In this document: positions 28,014 through 37,001 of the stretch, piece after piece
Layout: the number at the start of each line of letters is the position of its first letter
Position numbering within the stretch: position 1 is the stretch's first letter
NCBI RefSeq assembly: GCF_003053845.1
Contig: NZ_QAYG01000011.1
Coordinates: 1-64,000 of the forward strand
Direction: 5' to 3'
Source of the DNA: Breoghania corrubedonensis
GTDB lineage: Bacteria; Pseudomonadota; Alphaproteobacteria; Rhizobiales; Stappiaceae
DNA: 64,000 nucleotides
Position numbers and translations under genes: made by a program
The notes under the pieces: model-generated
The model's database searches: none
The model's input: the letters and a program-made list of their open reading frames with translations, nothing else
What the model was told of the DNA's origin: nothing

Positions 28014-29318
28014 ATGAGCAATACCAAGACGCTGCATATCGGCATGTCGCTCGCGCCCACCTGGCTGAGCGGCGAGGCGTGGCGGCGCCCTGACAGCAAT
28101 ATCGAAGGCCTGCTTTCAAGCGACTACTATCTCGATATCGCCAAGCGCGCGGAGGCGGTGAAGCTCGATTTCGTATTCCGGCCGGACACGCTTTTCCTGC
28201 ATCCCAAAATGCTCGAATCCGGCCCCGGCTTCGGTTCACTGGACCCCACCATCCTGCTCGCCGCCATCGCCCGCGAGACATCGCATATCGGTCTGCTCTC
28301 CACCGTCTCCACAACCTTCTATCCGCCCTATGTCGTGGCCCGGCAGATCCAGTCGCTGAACTGGTTGAGCAACGGCCGCGCTGGCTGGAACATTGTCACC
28401 GCGCTCGACGGCCACGAGAATTTCGGTCTGCCGGAAATGCCGACGCCCGAGGAACGCTACGCGCGCGCCGCCGAATTCACCGATGTGGTCCGGCATCTGT
28501 GGCAGAGTTTTCCCGAAGCTGCGATCCGGTGCGACCGTGCCGCAGGCATCGGAACGGATCCCTCGCTCATCCGCGCGATCGATCACGAGGGCGGTTGTTT
28601 TTCGGTCAAGGGGCCGCTCAATCTGCCGTCTTTCGACAAGGCGCCGGTCCCTCTGGTTCAGGCTGGGGCATCCCCGATTGGTCGTGACTTTGCCGCCTCC
28701 ATTGCCGATGCGATCTTTGCCGCCACGCCCGACAAGGAAGCTGCGATCGAGTTACGCAAGGATCTGCGCACGCGTGGCGAGGCCCACGGCCGGGCAGCGG
28801 ATGCGGTGAAGGTGTTGCCGGGTCTGAGCCTTTATCTGGGAAATACGCGCGGGCAGGCGCGTGATCTCTTCGCCGCGACCCATGCCGGCGCCGAGCGCGC
28901 CCGCAAGCTTGCGACGATCCTCGAGATGACCGGACTCGATCTCCGCGATTGGCCTGATGACCGGTCGGTTACCGCCGCGGATCTGTCTGCCCCTTTGGAA
29001 TACGTGCGCAGCCGCACCCATTCCGAGCTTCTTCGCCGTCTGATCGTGCGCGAGGAACCTAAGGTTGCCGACCTGCTCATGCGCCCGGAGGTGATGGGCT
29101 CTTCCCACTGGCAGGTGATCGGCACGGTGGACGATGCGGTTGCCGAAATATCGGATTGGGCCGCTTCGCGCGCCATGGACGGGTTCATCGCGGTTCCCGG
29201 CGGTTCGGTGGAGTGCATGCACCGCACGCTGGACGAGGTGATCCCGCGCCTGAGCGAGGCGGGGCTCTTTCGCAAGGACTACTGCGGCACGACCTTTGCC
29301 GATCATCTGGCGCAATAG
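28014..29318 (+). CDS. LLM-class flavin-dependent monooxygenase (NtaA/SnaA/DszA type)
   Basis: A 434-residue TIM-barrel monooxygenase that uses reduced FMN from a separate reductase. Family motifs include TWLSGEAWRRPDSNIEG at the N-terminus, LDPTILLAAIARETSHIGLLSTVSTTFYPPYVVARQ, SNGRAGWNIVTALDGHENFGLP and QAGASPIGRDFAA. This is the group that holds nitrilotriacetate and EDTA monooxygenases, pristinamycin SnaA and the DszA sulfone monooxygenase. It is divergent from the chelate-type ABC operon, which suggests that it oxidises the imported ligand. No flavin reductase gene is visible nearby. The ATG at 28014 is used; an upstream GTG frame is weaker. Confidence 0.9.
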   Translation: MSNTKTLHIGMSLAPTWLSGEAWRRPDSNIEGLLSSDYYLDIAKRAEAVKLDFVFRPDTLFLHPKMLESGPGFGSLDPTILLAAIARETSHIGLLSTVSTTFYPPYVVARQIQSLNWLSNGRAGWNIVTALDGHENFGLPEMPTPEERYARAAEFTDVVRHLWQSFPEAAIRCDRAAGIGTDPSLIRAIDHEGGCFSVKGPLNLPSFDKAPVPLVQAGASPIGRDFAASIADAIFAATPDKEAAIELRKDLRTRGEAHGRAADAVKVLPGLSLYLGNTRGQARDLFAATHAGAERARKLATILEMTGLDLRDWPDDRSVTAADLSAPLEYVRSRTHSELLRRLIVREEPKVADLLMRPEVMGSSHWQVIGTVDDAVAEISDWAASRAMDGFIAVPGGSVECMHRTLDEVIPRLSEAGLFRKDYCGTTFADHLAQ

Positions 29319-29451
29319 CGTGAAGCAATGCGATGGACGCGTTCCCCGGCTCGTCCATCGGGCGCTGTTCGAACGACAGTTTTTTCTTTCACCGGCCCCC
29401 CTCGCGCCGTGTCGCTTCTTCGTCTCCCCAAGCGTTCCATGATAAAGCTCC

Positions 29452-29470
29452 GCACGACGACTCGTCGTGC
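29452..29470. promoter_or_regulatory. 19-bp palindrome upstream of the DUF3830 gene
   Basis: GCACGACGA (29452-29460) and TCGTCGTGC (29462-29470) are exact complements around a single C. It lies 125 bases before the DUF3830 gene and 134 bases after the monooxygenase stop. Such an odd-centred palindrome suits a dimeric repressor, but a tight hairpin terminator cannot be excluded. Confidence 0.4.
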
Positions 29471-29594
29471 CGCGGGCGGGCCTTTTCCCCATCCCTCCGC
29501 GCGCTACCTTCGTGCCGGACATTTCCCTGTTCCTGCCGCGCATGGCCGGTCTCACCAAATGACGTTTCCTTCCATTGGCCGAAACGAGGCAACC

Positions 29595-30017
29595 ATGACC
29601 AAGAAACTCAAAGTCCGCATTGCCGGCATCGAATTCGACGCCCGCTTCGAAGAAGAGGCCGCGCCCAAGACGGTCGCCGCCTTCCGCAAGCACCTTCCCT
29701 TCGTTTCCAAGGTCGTTCACGTGCGCTGGAGCGGAGAGGGAGTCTGGATCCCGCTGGGCGACATGCAGTTCGGCGTCGATTACGAAAACCACACTTCCTA
29801 TCCCGCTCCGGGCCAGTTCATCCTCTATCCCGGCGGCATCTCCGAAACCGAGATCCTGCTGGGCTACGGAGGCGTTCATTTCGCCTGCAAGATGGGCCAG
29901 CTCGCGGGCAACCATTTCATCACGCTGACCTCCAACCTCGACAAGCTTCCCGCGCTCGGCCCCCAGGTGCTGTGGGAAGGCGCGCAGGAAATCGTCTTCG
30001 AGGAAGTCGACGACTGA
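29595..30017 (+). CDS. DUF3830 cyclophilin-like protein
   Basis: A 140-residue protein of the DUF3830 family, which is predicted to adopt a cyclophilin-like beta-barrel. Visible features are RIAGIEFDARFEEEAAPKTVAAFRKHLPF at the start (the cyclophilin-like strand pair), RWSGEGVWIPLGD, YENHTSYPAPGQFILYPGG and ACKMGQLAGNHF. Members are often neighbours of transport and amide-metabolism genes, but no reaction is established. ATG 29595 is preferred over an upstream frame lacking homology. It may be co-transcribed with the monooxygenase or have its own promoter at the palindrome upstream. Confidence 0.8.
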   Translation: MTKKLKVRIAGIEFDARFEEEAAPKTVAAFRKHLPFVSKVVHVRWSGEGVWIPLGDMQFGVDYENHTSYPAPGQFILYPGGISETEILLGYGGVHFACKMGQLAGNHFITLTSNLDKLPALGPQVLWEGAQEIVFEEVDD

Positions 30018-30035
30018 CGAGGACGCTGCCAACAG

Positions 30036-30060
30036 GCCCGCCAACCCTCTGTTGGCGGGC
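30036..30060. terminator. Hairpin terminator between convergent genes
   Basis: GCCCGCCAAC (30036-30045) and GTTGGCGGGC (30051-30060) form a perfect 10-bp stem with a 5-base loop. It begins 18 bases after the DUF3830 stop and lies between convergent genes. Only a short T-rich run (GTTAT) follows on the plus strand. Confidence 0.65.
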
Positions 30061-30144
30061 GTTATCGTGCGTGTCACACGTAAAGGCACGCGGCTGCCTC
30101 TTCATGAAGGCTGCGCTGCGGCGCTGGTTGTCGGTCTGAGCGCG

Positions 30145-32721
30145 TCAGGCCCCGACCAAGCTGGTCAGGTCGGTGCGGCGCGTGTTGAGCAGTTCCGTGA
30201 TCCTGTCCCCGATCTCGGCCTGATCGCGTTTCGACTTGACGATCACCAGGTCGATGCGCGGGTCATCAAAGTCGCTGTCGATCGCCGTGATGACGATCAC
30301 ATCCGTATTGCAATCGGGGGGCAACTCGTTCAGCAGGTCGAGCCCGTTGCCGTCGCGAAGCGCCACGTCGATGACGATCAGGTCGAACGTGTTGGCCGCA
30401 AGGTATTCTCTCGCTTCGGCAAGGCTGCGAGCCTGTTCCAGCCGGATCGTGTCGTTGAACATTTCCGCAAGTACCGCCGCGAAATCTCCGTCGTCCTCGA
30501 CATGCAGTCCAAGCATGCGACCATCGCCGGCGCTGCGTTGGATCGGCGGGACGGCGTGCGTGGCTTGAATGACGGGGAAGCTGACCCGGAAGGTCGTTCC
30601 CTTGTCGATCTCGTTCTCGAAATCGATTGTCCCTTCCATGTCCTCCACCATCCTTTTGGTGATGGAAAGCCCCAGGCCGGTTCCGCCGAACTTGCGGCTG
30701 GAGGTGCTGTCGGCCTGGGAAAAGGGGGTGAAGATCTGGTCCTTGAAACCCTCCGGTATGCCTGGCCCCTCGTCCCTGATCGAGATGCAAACGGCATCGC
30801 CCGACCTCTCCGCCGCGAGCATGACAGTCCCGGACGCCGGGGAGAACTTGATCGCGTTCGACAGCAGGTTCGCCAGGATCTGCTGAAAGCGGTTGACGTC
30901 CACCATGATCTGAAGCGGGGCGTCCGGCGAATGCATCTCGACCTTTATGGAAAGCTGGTCCGCGAAGCCGCGGATGAGATCCACCGCCTGGCTCAACGCC
31001 TCCTGTACGTTGACGAGTTTCATGTCGTAAACCGCCTCTCGGCTCGACAGTTTCTCGAAGTCGAGAATGTCGTTCACGAGCGTGATCAGCCGGTCAGTGT
31101 TCTTCTGTGCGAGCGAAATCATCTGATAGAGCGAGCTGGACAAGCCGTCGGGGACCATCTTTCCCACGAGCCCCAGCGAGCCGCGTATCGATGTCAGCGG
31201 GGTTCGCAGCTCGTGGCTGACCGTAGAGACGAATTCGGTCTTTATCCGCTCCATTTTCCGCCGCTCGCTGATATCGCGCATGACGCCGGAGAACTTGATG
31301 CGTCCGTTGAGATTGAGTTCGTTGATCGAAATCTCTATCGGAACCGGTTTGTCCGCCTTGGTCCTGCCCTCCATCTCGATGGTGCTCCCCGCCGCCGCGC
31401 ACCCGCCCCCCTTGCGATAGCGCGACAGACATTTCTCATGTCGCTTTGCGAATTCCTGTGACAGCAGGATGGAAGCCGGCTTTCCCACGACTTCCGATGA
31501 GTGGTATCCGAATATGCGCTCGCAGCCCGGGTTGAAGCGTTCGATCGTGCCGGCACTGTTCACGAGGATCAGGCCATCCGTCACATTCTCCACGATGGCG
31601 ATCGCCGTGTCGCTGAGCTGTCCCATCATGGCACGCGCGAAAAACAGCGATCCGATCAGGCACAACAACAAGGCGCCGCTGCCAGCGATCAGAGCTTCCT
31701 TGCCTGTCCTGTTAGCCTGGGCATAGAGCTCCGCCTTAGGCACCTGGATGATGATGCTGATGCCGTCGTCGAATCCGCCGAAACCCTTGTCGGTGTTGAT
31801 GGCGACGTTGATCGTGTCGATTTCTTCGAAGAGGCTTATGGCTTGCGCGGAGTTTGCGGCCTGCTTGATCACCGGCGGAGGCGTGCGGGTGTACTGGTTG
31901 TGAAGCTCAAGCGACAGCGGCGCGCCGTTTTTGCCGGTATGCTCCATGTAGTCGCCCTGGCCGTTGACGACGATCGTGCGGTGGCGGGGACGCATTTCGA
32001 TGAAGGCGTTGCGCAACAGCTTGTCGTAATCGCTGTTGATCACCAGCATGCCGAAGCGGTTTGCGAACTGATCGAATATCGGCAGGATGCCGCGAATGGT
32101 GGGAATGTCCTGGGGGTCCCGTTTGCCGAATTCCCGGTTGTAGGTCACCTCGGAGAAAACGACCTTGCCGGCTGCGGAACGAACGCCGAGCGCGAAATAG
32201 TCTTCCATGCCCTTTCGTTGCAGCTCTGTGGTCGCCCTTTTCAGGTTCCCGGCCGGGCCGCGGTCGACGCGGACAAGTTCGCGGCCGCCGTCGGCGAGCC
32301 CGATATAGCGGATCTGGAAGTTGTCGGGGCGTTGCGAGAGAAGGGAGTCGAAGATCTCGGTGAGGCGTTGGCGCCACATGTCCAGCGAAGAGCCGTCCAT
32401 CGGATCGATACCGCCGTTTCGTGAACTGCGGATGATGCCCTGTATGGGAGGCATGCCGGCCAGCATTCTCAGGTCATGCGCAGTGTGGCTGTAGCTGTTG
32501 CGAAACCGTTGCGCCATGAGCTGCGCCTCCACGACCAGCGTCCGCCTCGTCTCCTCCATTGCCCCCGATCGGACGCGGTTGTAGGCGATGATTCCGACGA
32601 CAACCGAACTGACAAAAACGCAGCAGCACACAAGGAGCATGATCTTGTGTTGCATCGAGCGGCCAATCCGGCCTGGATGGCGCGTGCGCGGCTGGTTCGC
32701 TTCCGGCTCCGAAGCCGTCAT
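30145..32721 (-). CDS. Hybrid sensor histidine kinase (Cache-PAS-HisKA-HATPase-REC)
   Basis: A membrane kinase of 858 residues from ATG 32721; an ATG at 32802 would add 27 residues of poorly conserved sequence. A transmembrane helix (about 27-47), a long periplasmic Cache-like sensor (about 50-340) and a second helix (about 343-363) precede a PAS domain (about 370-485). The HisKA motif VSHELRTPLTSIRGSL puts the phospho-His at 503. The N box is ILANLLSNAIKF, the G boxes are DEGPGIPEGF and GGTGLGLSI, and a receiver with Asp785 ends the protein. It lacks an Hpt domain, so a free Hpt protein must complete a relay; one is encoded 358 bases upstream. The promoter is probably in the AT-rich DNA around 32800. 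Confidence 0.9.
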   Translation of the reverse strand: MTASEPEANQPRTRHPGRIGRSMQHKIMLLVCCCVFVSSVVVGIIAYNRVRSGAMEETRRTLVVEAQLMAQRFRNSYSHTAHDLRMLAGMPPIQGIIRSSRNGGIDPMDGSSLDMWRQRLTEIFDSLLSQRPDNFQIRYIGLADGGRELVRVDRGPAGNLKRATTELQRKGMEDYFALGVRSAAGKVVFSEVTYNREFGKRDPQDIPTIRGILPIFDQFANRFGMLVINSDYDKLLRNAFIEMRPRHRTIVVNGQGDYMEHTGKNGAPLSLELHNQYTRTPPPVIKQAANSAQAISLFEEIDTINVAINTDKGFGGFDDGISIIIQVPKAELYAQANRTGKEALIAGSGALLLCLIGSLFFARAMMGQLSDTAIAIVENVTDGLILVNSAGTIERFNPGCERIFGYHSSEVVGKPASILLSQEFAKRHEKCLSRYRKGGGCAAAGSTIEMEGRTKADKPVPIEISINELNLNGRIKFSGVMRDISERRKMERIKTEFVSTVSHELRTPLTSIRGSLGLVGKMVPDGLSSSLYQMISLAQKNTDRLITLVNDILDFEKLSSREAVYDMKLVNVQEALSQAVDLIRGFADQLSIKVEMHSPDAPLQIMVDVNRFQQILANLLSNAIKFSPASGTVMLAAERSGDAVCISIRDEGPGIPEGFKDQIFTPFSQADSTSSRKFGGTGLGLSITKRMVEDMEGTIDFENEIDKGTTFRVSFPVIQATHAVPPIQRSAGDGRMLGLHVEDDGDFAAVLAEMFNDTIRLEQARSLAEAREYLAANTFDLIVIDVALRDGNGLDLLNELPPDCNTDVIVITAIDSDFDDPRIDLVIVKSKRDQAEIGDRITELLNTRRTDLTSLVGA

Positions 32722-33078
32722 TTCCGGTATCCCCTTCGTCAAGCCAGAGAAAAAATACAGTGTATACGTGAAATATCTGTTGTTATAAGCGACGGTAGTC
32801 ATTTGTTTTCACGGTAATCTATTGTTCTTATAATAGTGTGAAAAATATTTTAAAGTATAGTTAGTGGGTCTATCGGCTGGAATCCCGAGCGGATTTGACG
32901 GTCGCGGCCTGCCCTTGTCCTGAAGGCGCAGGTCTTTCCCCGCCTCCCGGAGAAGAGTCTAAGATATTGAACAAAAGATAGAAAGTGTGGGTTCTTTAGG
33001 TGTTTGCGGAGCCGCGACAAGAGGGCGAACGAGCCGAGGCAGGGTATACGAGGAGCAGTTCTGCAGGGAGATGCTCGT
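32722..33078. other. AT-rich intergenic stretch, probable kinase promoter
   Basis: No gene is seen. Bases 32750-32870 are very AT-rich. On the minus strand the segment around 32820-32845 reads as a TTCACA/TATTAT-like pair, compatible with a sigma-70 promoter for the hybrid kinase. Bases 32880-32960 are GC-rich and unstructured. Confidence 0.45.
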
Positions 33079-33471
33079 TCAAATGTCTCGTAAAACGGGT
33101 GCCTGAGGGGGCTCGGAATCTCGAATTACCTTACGGCATTCATCAATGAGCGCCTCAACGGAAGGGAGGATGTCTTCGATGGATGCGGAGGGCTGGCGAG
33201 CCAGATCTTCGACAATCCGGGCCCGGCTGCTGATCGTTTCGAACCCGTAGGTTTTGCCTGAACCCACCATCTTGTGGGTCTGAAGCGCGAGGCGTTCGCA
33301 AAGCTCCGGGGTGGTGCCGAACTTGAACGCGTCGCGCGCCGCTTTCAGCGCGTCCAGACGTTCGGGAAGCCGTTTGAGATAACGCGTGCGAAGGTCCTCG
33401 AAGAGCCCGTCCCATTTTTGTTGATCGATCTGCTCCACCTTGGCCTCCCCAGTTGAGACGGACTTCCGCAT
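33079..33471 (-). CDS. Stand-alone Hpt phosphotransfer protein
   Basis: A 130-residue histidine phosphotransfer protein. The four-helix motif LALQTHKMVGSGKTYGFETIS carries the phospho-His at residue 66, with the expected Lys and Gly-rich turn after it. It has no kinase or receiver part. It lies upstream of and in line with a hybrid kinase that lacks an Hpt domain, and beside a second kinase and two small receivers. It is therefore the natural shuttle from kinase receiver to a downstream regulator. The ATG at 33471 has an adequate upstream purine stretch (GGCGGGGA is absent, so the start is moderately sure). Confidence 0.85.
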   Translation of the reverse strand: MRKSVSTGEAKVEQIDQQKWDGLFEDLRTRYLKRLPERLDALKAARDAFKFGTTPELCERLALQTHKMVGSGKTYGFETISSRARIVEDLARQPSASIEDILPSVEALIDECRKVIRDSEPPQAPVLRDI

Positions 33472-33856
33472 TCGGGGTCACGGTAAATATACTATCGTAG
33501 CTCTACCGCATAATAAGCTAAGTATTTGAACTTATGACTTCAATAGAATTGTAAATATAGAATTCCATTCGGTCTTTACTAATGAAAAACGGATGCTACG
33601 TTACGATAAATATCATAATAACTTTCAACTCCGGATGTATTAGGAAAATGCCCAGTGTGAATATTGCTAGACCAGACAGACTTTCACGATCGGCTGTCTG
33701 GATGTCGGGCGAATGGGGGCTGACGTCTGAGTGCAACGTCGCGGTGTCAAGACGGGCCGGTACGGGGCGTGCGGCATCGCGGTCGCACAGGGAGTTGCGA
33801 TGGAATTCTCCGCCCGATTCTCGCCCGGCGCTTGCCGCCGGAATGTAGTGTGTTTC
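33472..33856. other. Divergent AT-rich control region between Hpt and kinase genes
   Basis: Bases 33480-33650 are AT-rich and probably hold both promoters. An inverted repeat at 33672-33701 lies ahead of the kinase gene. The open frame that extends the kinase back to 33731 has no homology or membrane feature in its first 40 codons and is treated as leader. Confidence 0.45.
33672..33701. promoter_or_regulatory. CCAGACAG-N14-CTGTCTGG inverted repeat
   Basis: CCAGACAG (33672-33679) and CTGTCTGG (33694-33701) are perfect complements separated by 14 bases. This spacing suits half-sites on successive turns of one helix face. It lies about 155 bases upstream of the kinase start. Confidence 0.35.
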
Positions 33857-36049
33857 ATGGGAAGCCCTCTTCACATGCGTCTTCTGCCTGGTGTGCTGAT
33901 CAAGATGCTGCCCTTGGCTGTCGCGTCGATGGCCGTGATTGCGATGGCTGCCTATTGGCAAATCAGCGCAACCTTCAAGGCCGAGCTAGAGGAAAAGCTG
34001 AACCGCGAAAGCGAATTGGCGGTGAACACGATCAATATGCGGCTCGGAGCGCTGGCCGCGGTCCTCGATACGATCGCTCACAACGGCTTTATCGGTGACG
34101 TCATAACCGATGAGGACCAGCGTCGAACCAGTATCCGCCCGTTCTTCGCAAGCCTCACCATGGCGTCGATACCCGGTGCTGTGGTTGGGTTGATCGATGC
34201 GAATGGCCGACTGATCGCGGCGAACCAGTCCGCCAATATGCCCGCGACCATGCCGGACTTGCTCACATCGGTAGGGAACGACAGACATTTCGCCGTCGAA
34301 CGCGAGCGGGTGACGCTGGCCGTTCCCGTCGTTCAGCAGGAATCCGTGCGCGGTGCCGTGTTCGTTCGTTTTCCAGCCTCCGCGCTCGCCTCCTACATGA
34401 ACCTGTCGCATTTCGCGGACCTTGCTGCCGTCACGATCAATGGCGTTCCAATAGCGTCGGATGTTGCGTCTGCCAGCGCGATGAGCGCGCAGGCCGGTGA
34501 CGAGAATGGGGGGTGGATGAAGGTCTCCGCCGTCTCGCAGAGCTATCCCGGTCTCGGTGTGTTGCTTTTTTCGCGGCGCGACGACCTGTTGGCGCCCTTG
34601 CGAGGGCTGGATCGCACACTCGGGCTGTCCGCGCTGGCGAACCTGATCGTGCTTGCGATCGGTCTGATCATGACGGCGATGCTCGTCGCGCGGCCACTGG
34701 TTCGTTTCGCGCGCGACGTCAACGATGTGCGCGATGCCTCCGATCTTTCGCGCCGGGTGAGTTCGCGCGGCTACAGCGAAGTCGTCAGGTTGGCCGACAC
34801 TTTCAACGAGATGCTGGGGCGTCTGCAGAAGACGCTGGTGTCCTGCGATCTGCTTGAACAGGAAAACCGCCACCGGCGCACTGCGGAACAGACGCTGCGC
34901 GACAAGCAGGCGGAGAACTCGGCCATCGTGGAAACAGTGGCGGATGCGATTATCGTGATTGATCAGAACGGCATTATCCGCTCCGCAAACCCCGCGACCA
35001 CACGGATCTTCCGCTATGCCCACCACGAACTGATCGGCAAGAATGTCTCGATGCTGATGTCGGCGCCCCACAGCGTCAATCATGATCAGTATATCCGCAA
35101 CTATCTGGAGACCGGCGAGGCGAAGATCATCGGTATCGGCCGGGAGCTCGAAGCCTCCCGCCGTGACGGAGAGATGTTCCCGATTGAACTGTTCGTCGCC
35201 GACATCCTGCTCAAGGACCAACCGCATTTCGTCGGTGTCATTCGCGATATCACCGAACGACGCAAGGTCGATCGGATGCAACGCGAATTCATCGCTCTGG
35301 TGAGCCATGAATTGCGCACGCCGCTCACGTCCCTGACTGGATCGCTTGCTCTCGTCCATTCCGGAAAGATGGGCGAGATGCCCGAGAAGATCGGCAAGCT
35401 GGTCGGACTTGCGCACAGCAACGCCAATCGGTTGATCGACCTCGTCAACGACATCATGGCGATCGAGAAGTTGCAATCCGGACGGATCGACCTGCGTCTG
35501 GAGGCGCTGGACCTCGTCACGCTGGTGCGCAAGGCGCTCGACGCGAACGCCGCCTACGCGGAGAAAAACAACGTCACCTTCGCGCTGAACTCGGCACTGG
35601 AGAATGCGTGGGTGCTGGGGGATCCTAAGCGTCTCACCCAGGTTCTCGACAATCTCCTCTCCAATGCCGCCAAGTTCAGCAAGGCGCGTTCGGTTGTCGA
35701 GGTCGGCATAGAGCCGAATGCCCGCTTTATCAGGGTCAGCGTGCGTGACAGTGGCGTTGGAATTCCCGCCGATGACATCGGCAAGGTATTCGACAAGTTC
35801 GTGCAGCTCGACACGACCGACGCCAAGAACAGTCAGGGCTCGGGTCTTGGGCTGCCGATCGCGCAGGCGATCTTGGAGCGACACGGGAGCCGGATCGAAG
35901 TTCAGTCCGAGGTCGGCGTCGGATCGACGTTCTTCTTCGATCTTGTCGAGTACGCTGGCGAAGACGGAGATGGCGATATCGCTTCCCGCATCGGGGGACC
36001 CGCCCATTCAAGGGCGGTCGCCTGGAGCGCCGACACAAGCGAAGCATAG
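33857..36049 (+). CDS. PAS-domain sensor histidine kinase
   Basis: A 730-residue kinase from ATG 33857; ATG 33875 has a better ribosome site (GGGAAG) and is a close alternative. Two transmembrane helices (about 15-35 and 257-277) enclose a Cache-like periplasmic sensor. A HAMP linker (about 278-330), a PAS domain (about 352-463) and HisKA follow, with LVSHELRTPLTSLTGSL placing the phospho-His at 484. The N box is LDNLLSNAAKF, and the G boxes are DSGVGIPADD and GSGLGLPIAQ. It has no receiver of its own; two single-domain receivers follow directly downstream. The catalytic part is clearly related to the hybrid kinase at 30.1-32.7 kb. Confidence 0.9.
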   Translation: MGSPLHMRLLPGVLIKMLPLAVASMAVIAMAAYWQISATFKAELEEKLNRESELAVNTINMRLGALAAVLDTIAHNGFIGDVITDEDQRRTSIRPFFASLTMASIPGAVVGLIDANGRLIAANQSANMPATMPDLLTSVGNDRHFAVERERVTLAVPVVQQESVRGAVFVRFPASALASYMNLSHFADLAAVTINGVPIASDVASASAMSAQAGDENGGWMKVSAVSQSYPGLGVLLFSRRDDLLAPLRGLDRTLGLSALANLIVLAIGLIMTAMLVARPLVRFARDVNDVRDASDLSRRVSSRGYSEVVRLADTFNEMLGRLQKTLVSCDLLEQENRHRRTAEQTLRDKQAENSAIVETVADAIIVIDQNGIIRSANPATTRIFRYAHHELIGKNVSMLMSAPHSVNHDQYIRNYLETGEAKIIGIGRELEASRRDGEMFPIELFVADILLKDQPHFVGVIRDITERRKVDRMQREFIALVSHELRTPLTSLTGSLALVHSGKMGEMPEKIGKLVGLAHSNANRLIDLVNDIMAIEKLQSGRIDLRLEALDLVTLVRKALDANAAYAEKNNVTFALNSALENAWVLGDPKRLTQVLDNLLSNAAKFSKARSVVEVGIEPNARFIRVSVRDSGVGIPADDIGKVFDKFVQLDTTDAKNSQGSGLGLPIAQAILERHGSRIEVQSEVGVGSTFFFDLVEYAGEDGDGDIASRIGGPAHSRAVAWSADTSEA

Positions 36050-36086
36050 CCTCGCCAGGTGGCGGAAAAGGAACGGAGAAGAAGAG

Positions 36087-36494
36087 ATGGCAACGGCCTT
36101 GATCGTCGATGACGACCCCGACTGGCTGACCTTGATAGAGATCGTGCTTGGCAAGGAAGGCATGGGGACGATGAAATGCACCGAAGGACGTGGCGCATTC
36201 GATGTCGCGCGCATGGAGCACCCCGACCTGATCATTCTCGATGTCTTCATGCCCGGCGTCGATGGCTTCCAGTTGCTCTGGCAGCTTCAGAACACCCCGG
36301 AAACAAAGGAAATTCCGATCGTGATGGTGTCCTCGCGCGACTCCGTCATGGATGTGTCGTGGGGCGAGCGGCTGGGGGCCTTCACTTATATCTCCAAGAA
36401 TGCCCCTTTCAAGGAACTGGCGCCGCTGCTCGCGGAAGCCGCCTCCGCCGCCCTGTCCGCCGCGGCCCAGGATCGGATGTCCGATGCCGGATAG
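36087..36494 (+). CDS. Single-domain response regulator (first)
   Basis: A 135-residue protein that is only a receiver domain. The acidic pocket is VDDDPD, the phosphoacceptor is Asp52 in LIILDVFMPGVDG and the conserved Lys is residue 104 in SKNAPF. A purine-rich GGAGAAGAAGAG site precedes the ATG. It begins 37 bases after the PAS kinase and likely shares its transcript. With no output domain it must act by protein contact, phosphate sink, or as a relay step to an Hpt protein. Confidence 0.87.
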   Translation: MATALIVDDDPDWLTLIEIVLGKEGMGTMKCTEGRGAFDVARMEHPDLIILDVFMPGVDGFQLLWQLQNTPETKEIPIVMVSSRDSVMDVSWGERLGAFTYISKNAPFKELAPLLAEAASAALSAAAQDRMSDAG

Positions 36495-36564
36495 GCCCGC
36501 CCGTGCGGATTTCGGCGGGTACGCTCGCTGGTCTGGCCCGAACGAGAACATGAGAGATAGAACG

Positions 36565-36945
36565 ATGCGTGTGCTCTACGTCGATGATGAAGACGATATC
36601 CGGGAAGTCGCCGCCCTGTCGCTGGGCCTTGATCCGGAACTGGAAATCAACGTCTGCGCCTCCGGCAGCGAGGCTCTGGCCAAGGTTCGCGAGTGGGCGC
36701 CGGACATCATCCTGCTCGATGTGATGATGCCGGGAATGGACGGACCGGAAACGCTTGCGAAGCTGCGAGAGATCGAGACAACGGCGGAGACCCCGGTCGT
36801 CTTCATCACCGCCCGCACGCAGGCCTATGAAATCGAACGCTTCCTCTCGCTGGGGGCGGTCGGCGTCATCGCCAAGCCGTTCGATCCGCTGGGCCTCCCC
36901 AGGGAGGTGAGAGATCACATGCCGGGTGTGGCCGACGTCGCCTGA
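36565..36945 (+). CDS. Single-domain response regulator (second)
   Basis: A 126-residue stand-alone receiver with acidic pocket VDDEDD, Asp52 in IILLDVMMPGMDG, Thr in FITARTQ and Lys104 in AKPFDP. The start could be ATG 36550 or 36565; the second places the receiver fold immediately and has a GAGA site. It is the third gene of the kinase unit. Sequence divergence from the first receiver suggests a different partner, so the kinase may feed two branches. Confidence 0.87.
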   Translation: MRVLYVDDEDDIREVAALSLGLDPELEINVCASGSEALAKVREWAPDIILLDVMMPGMDGPETLAKLREIETTAETPVVFITARTQAYEIERFLSLGAVGVIAKPFDPLGLPREVRDHMPGVADVA

Positions 36946-37001
36946 ACCCTGCCGCGACATGTCCTGGAAGACCGGGCCCGGTGCCTGCCGAAACCCGGCT
37001 T

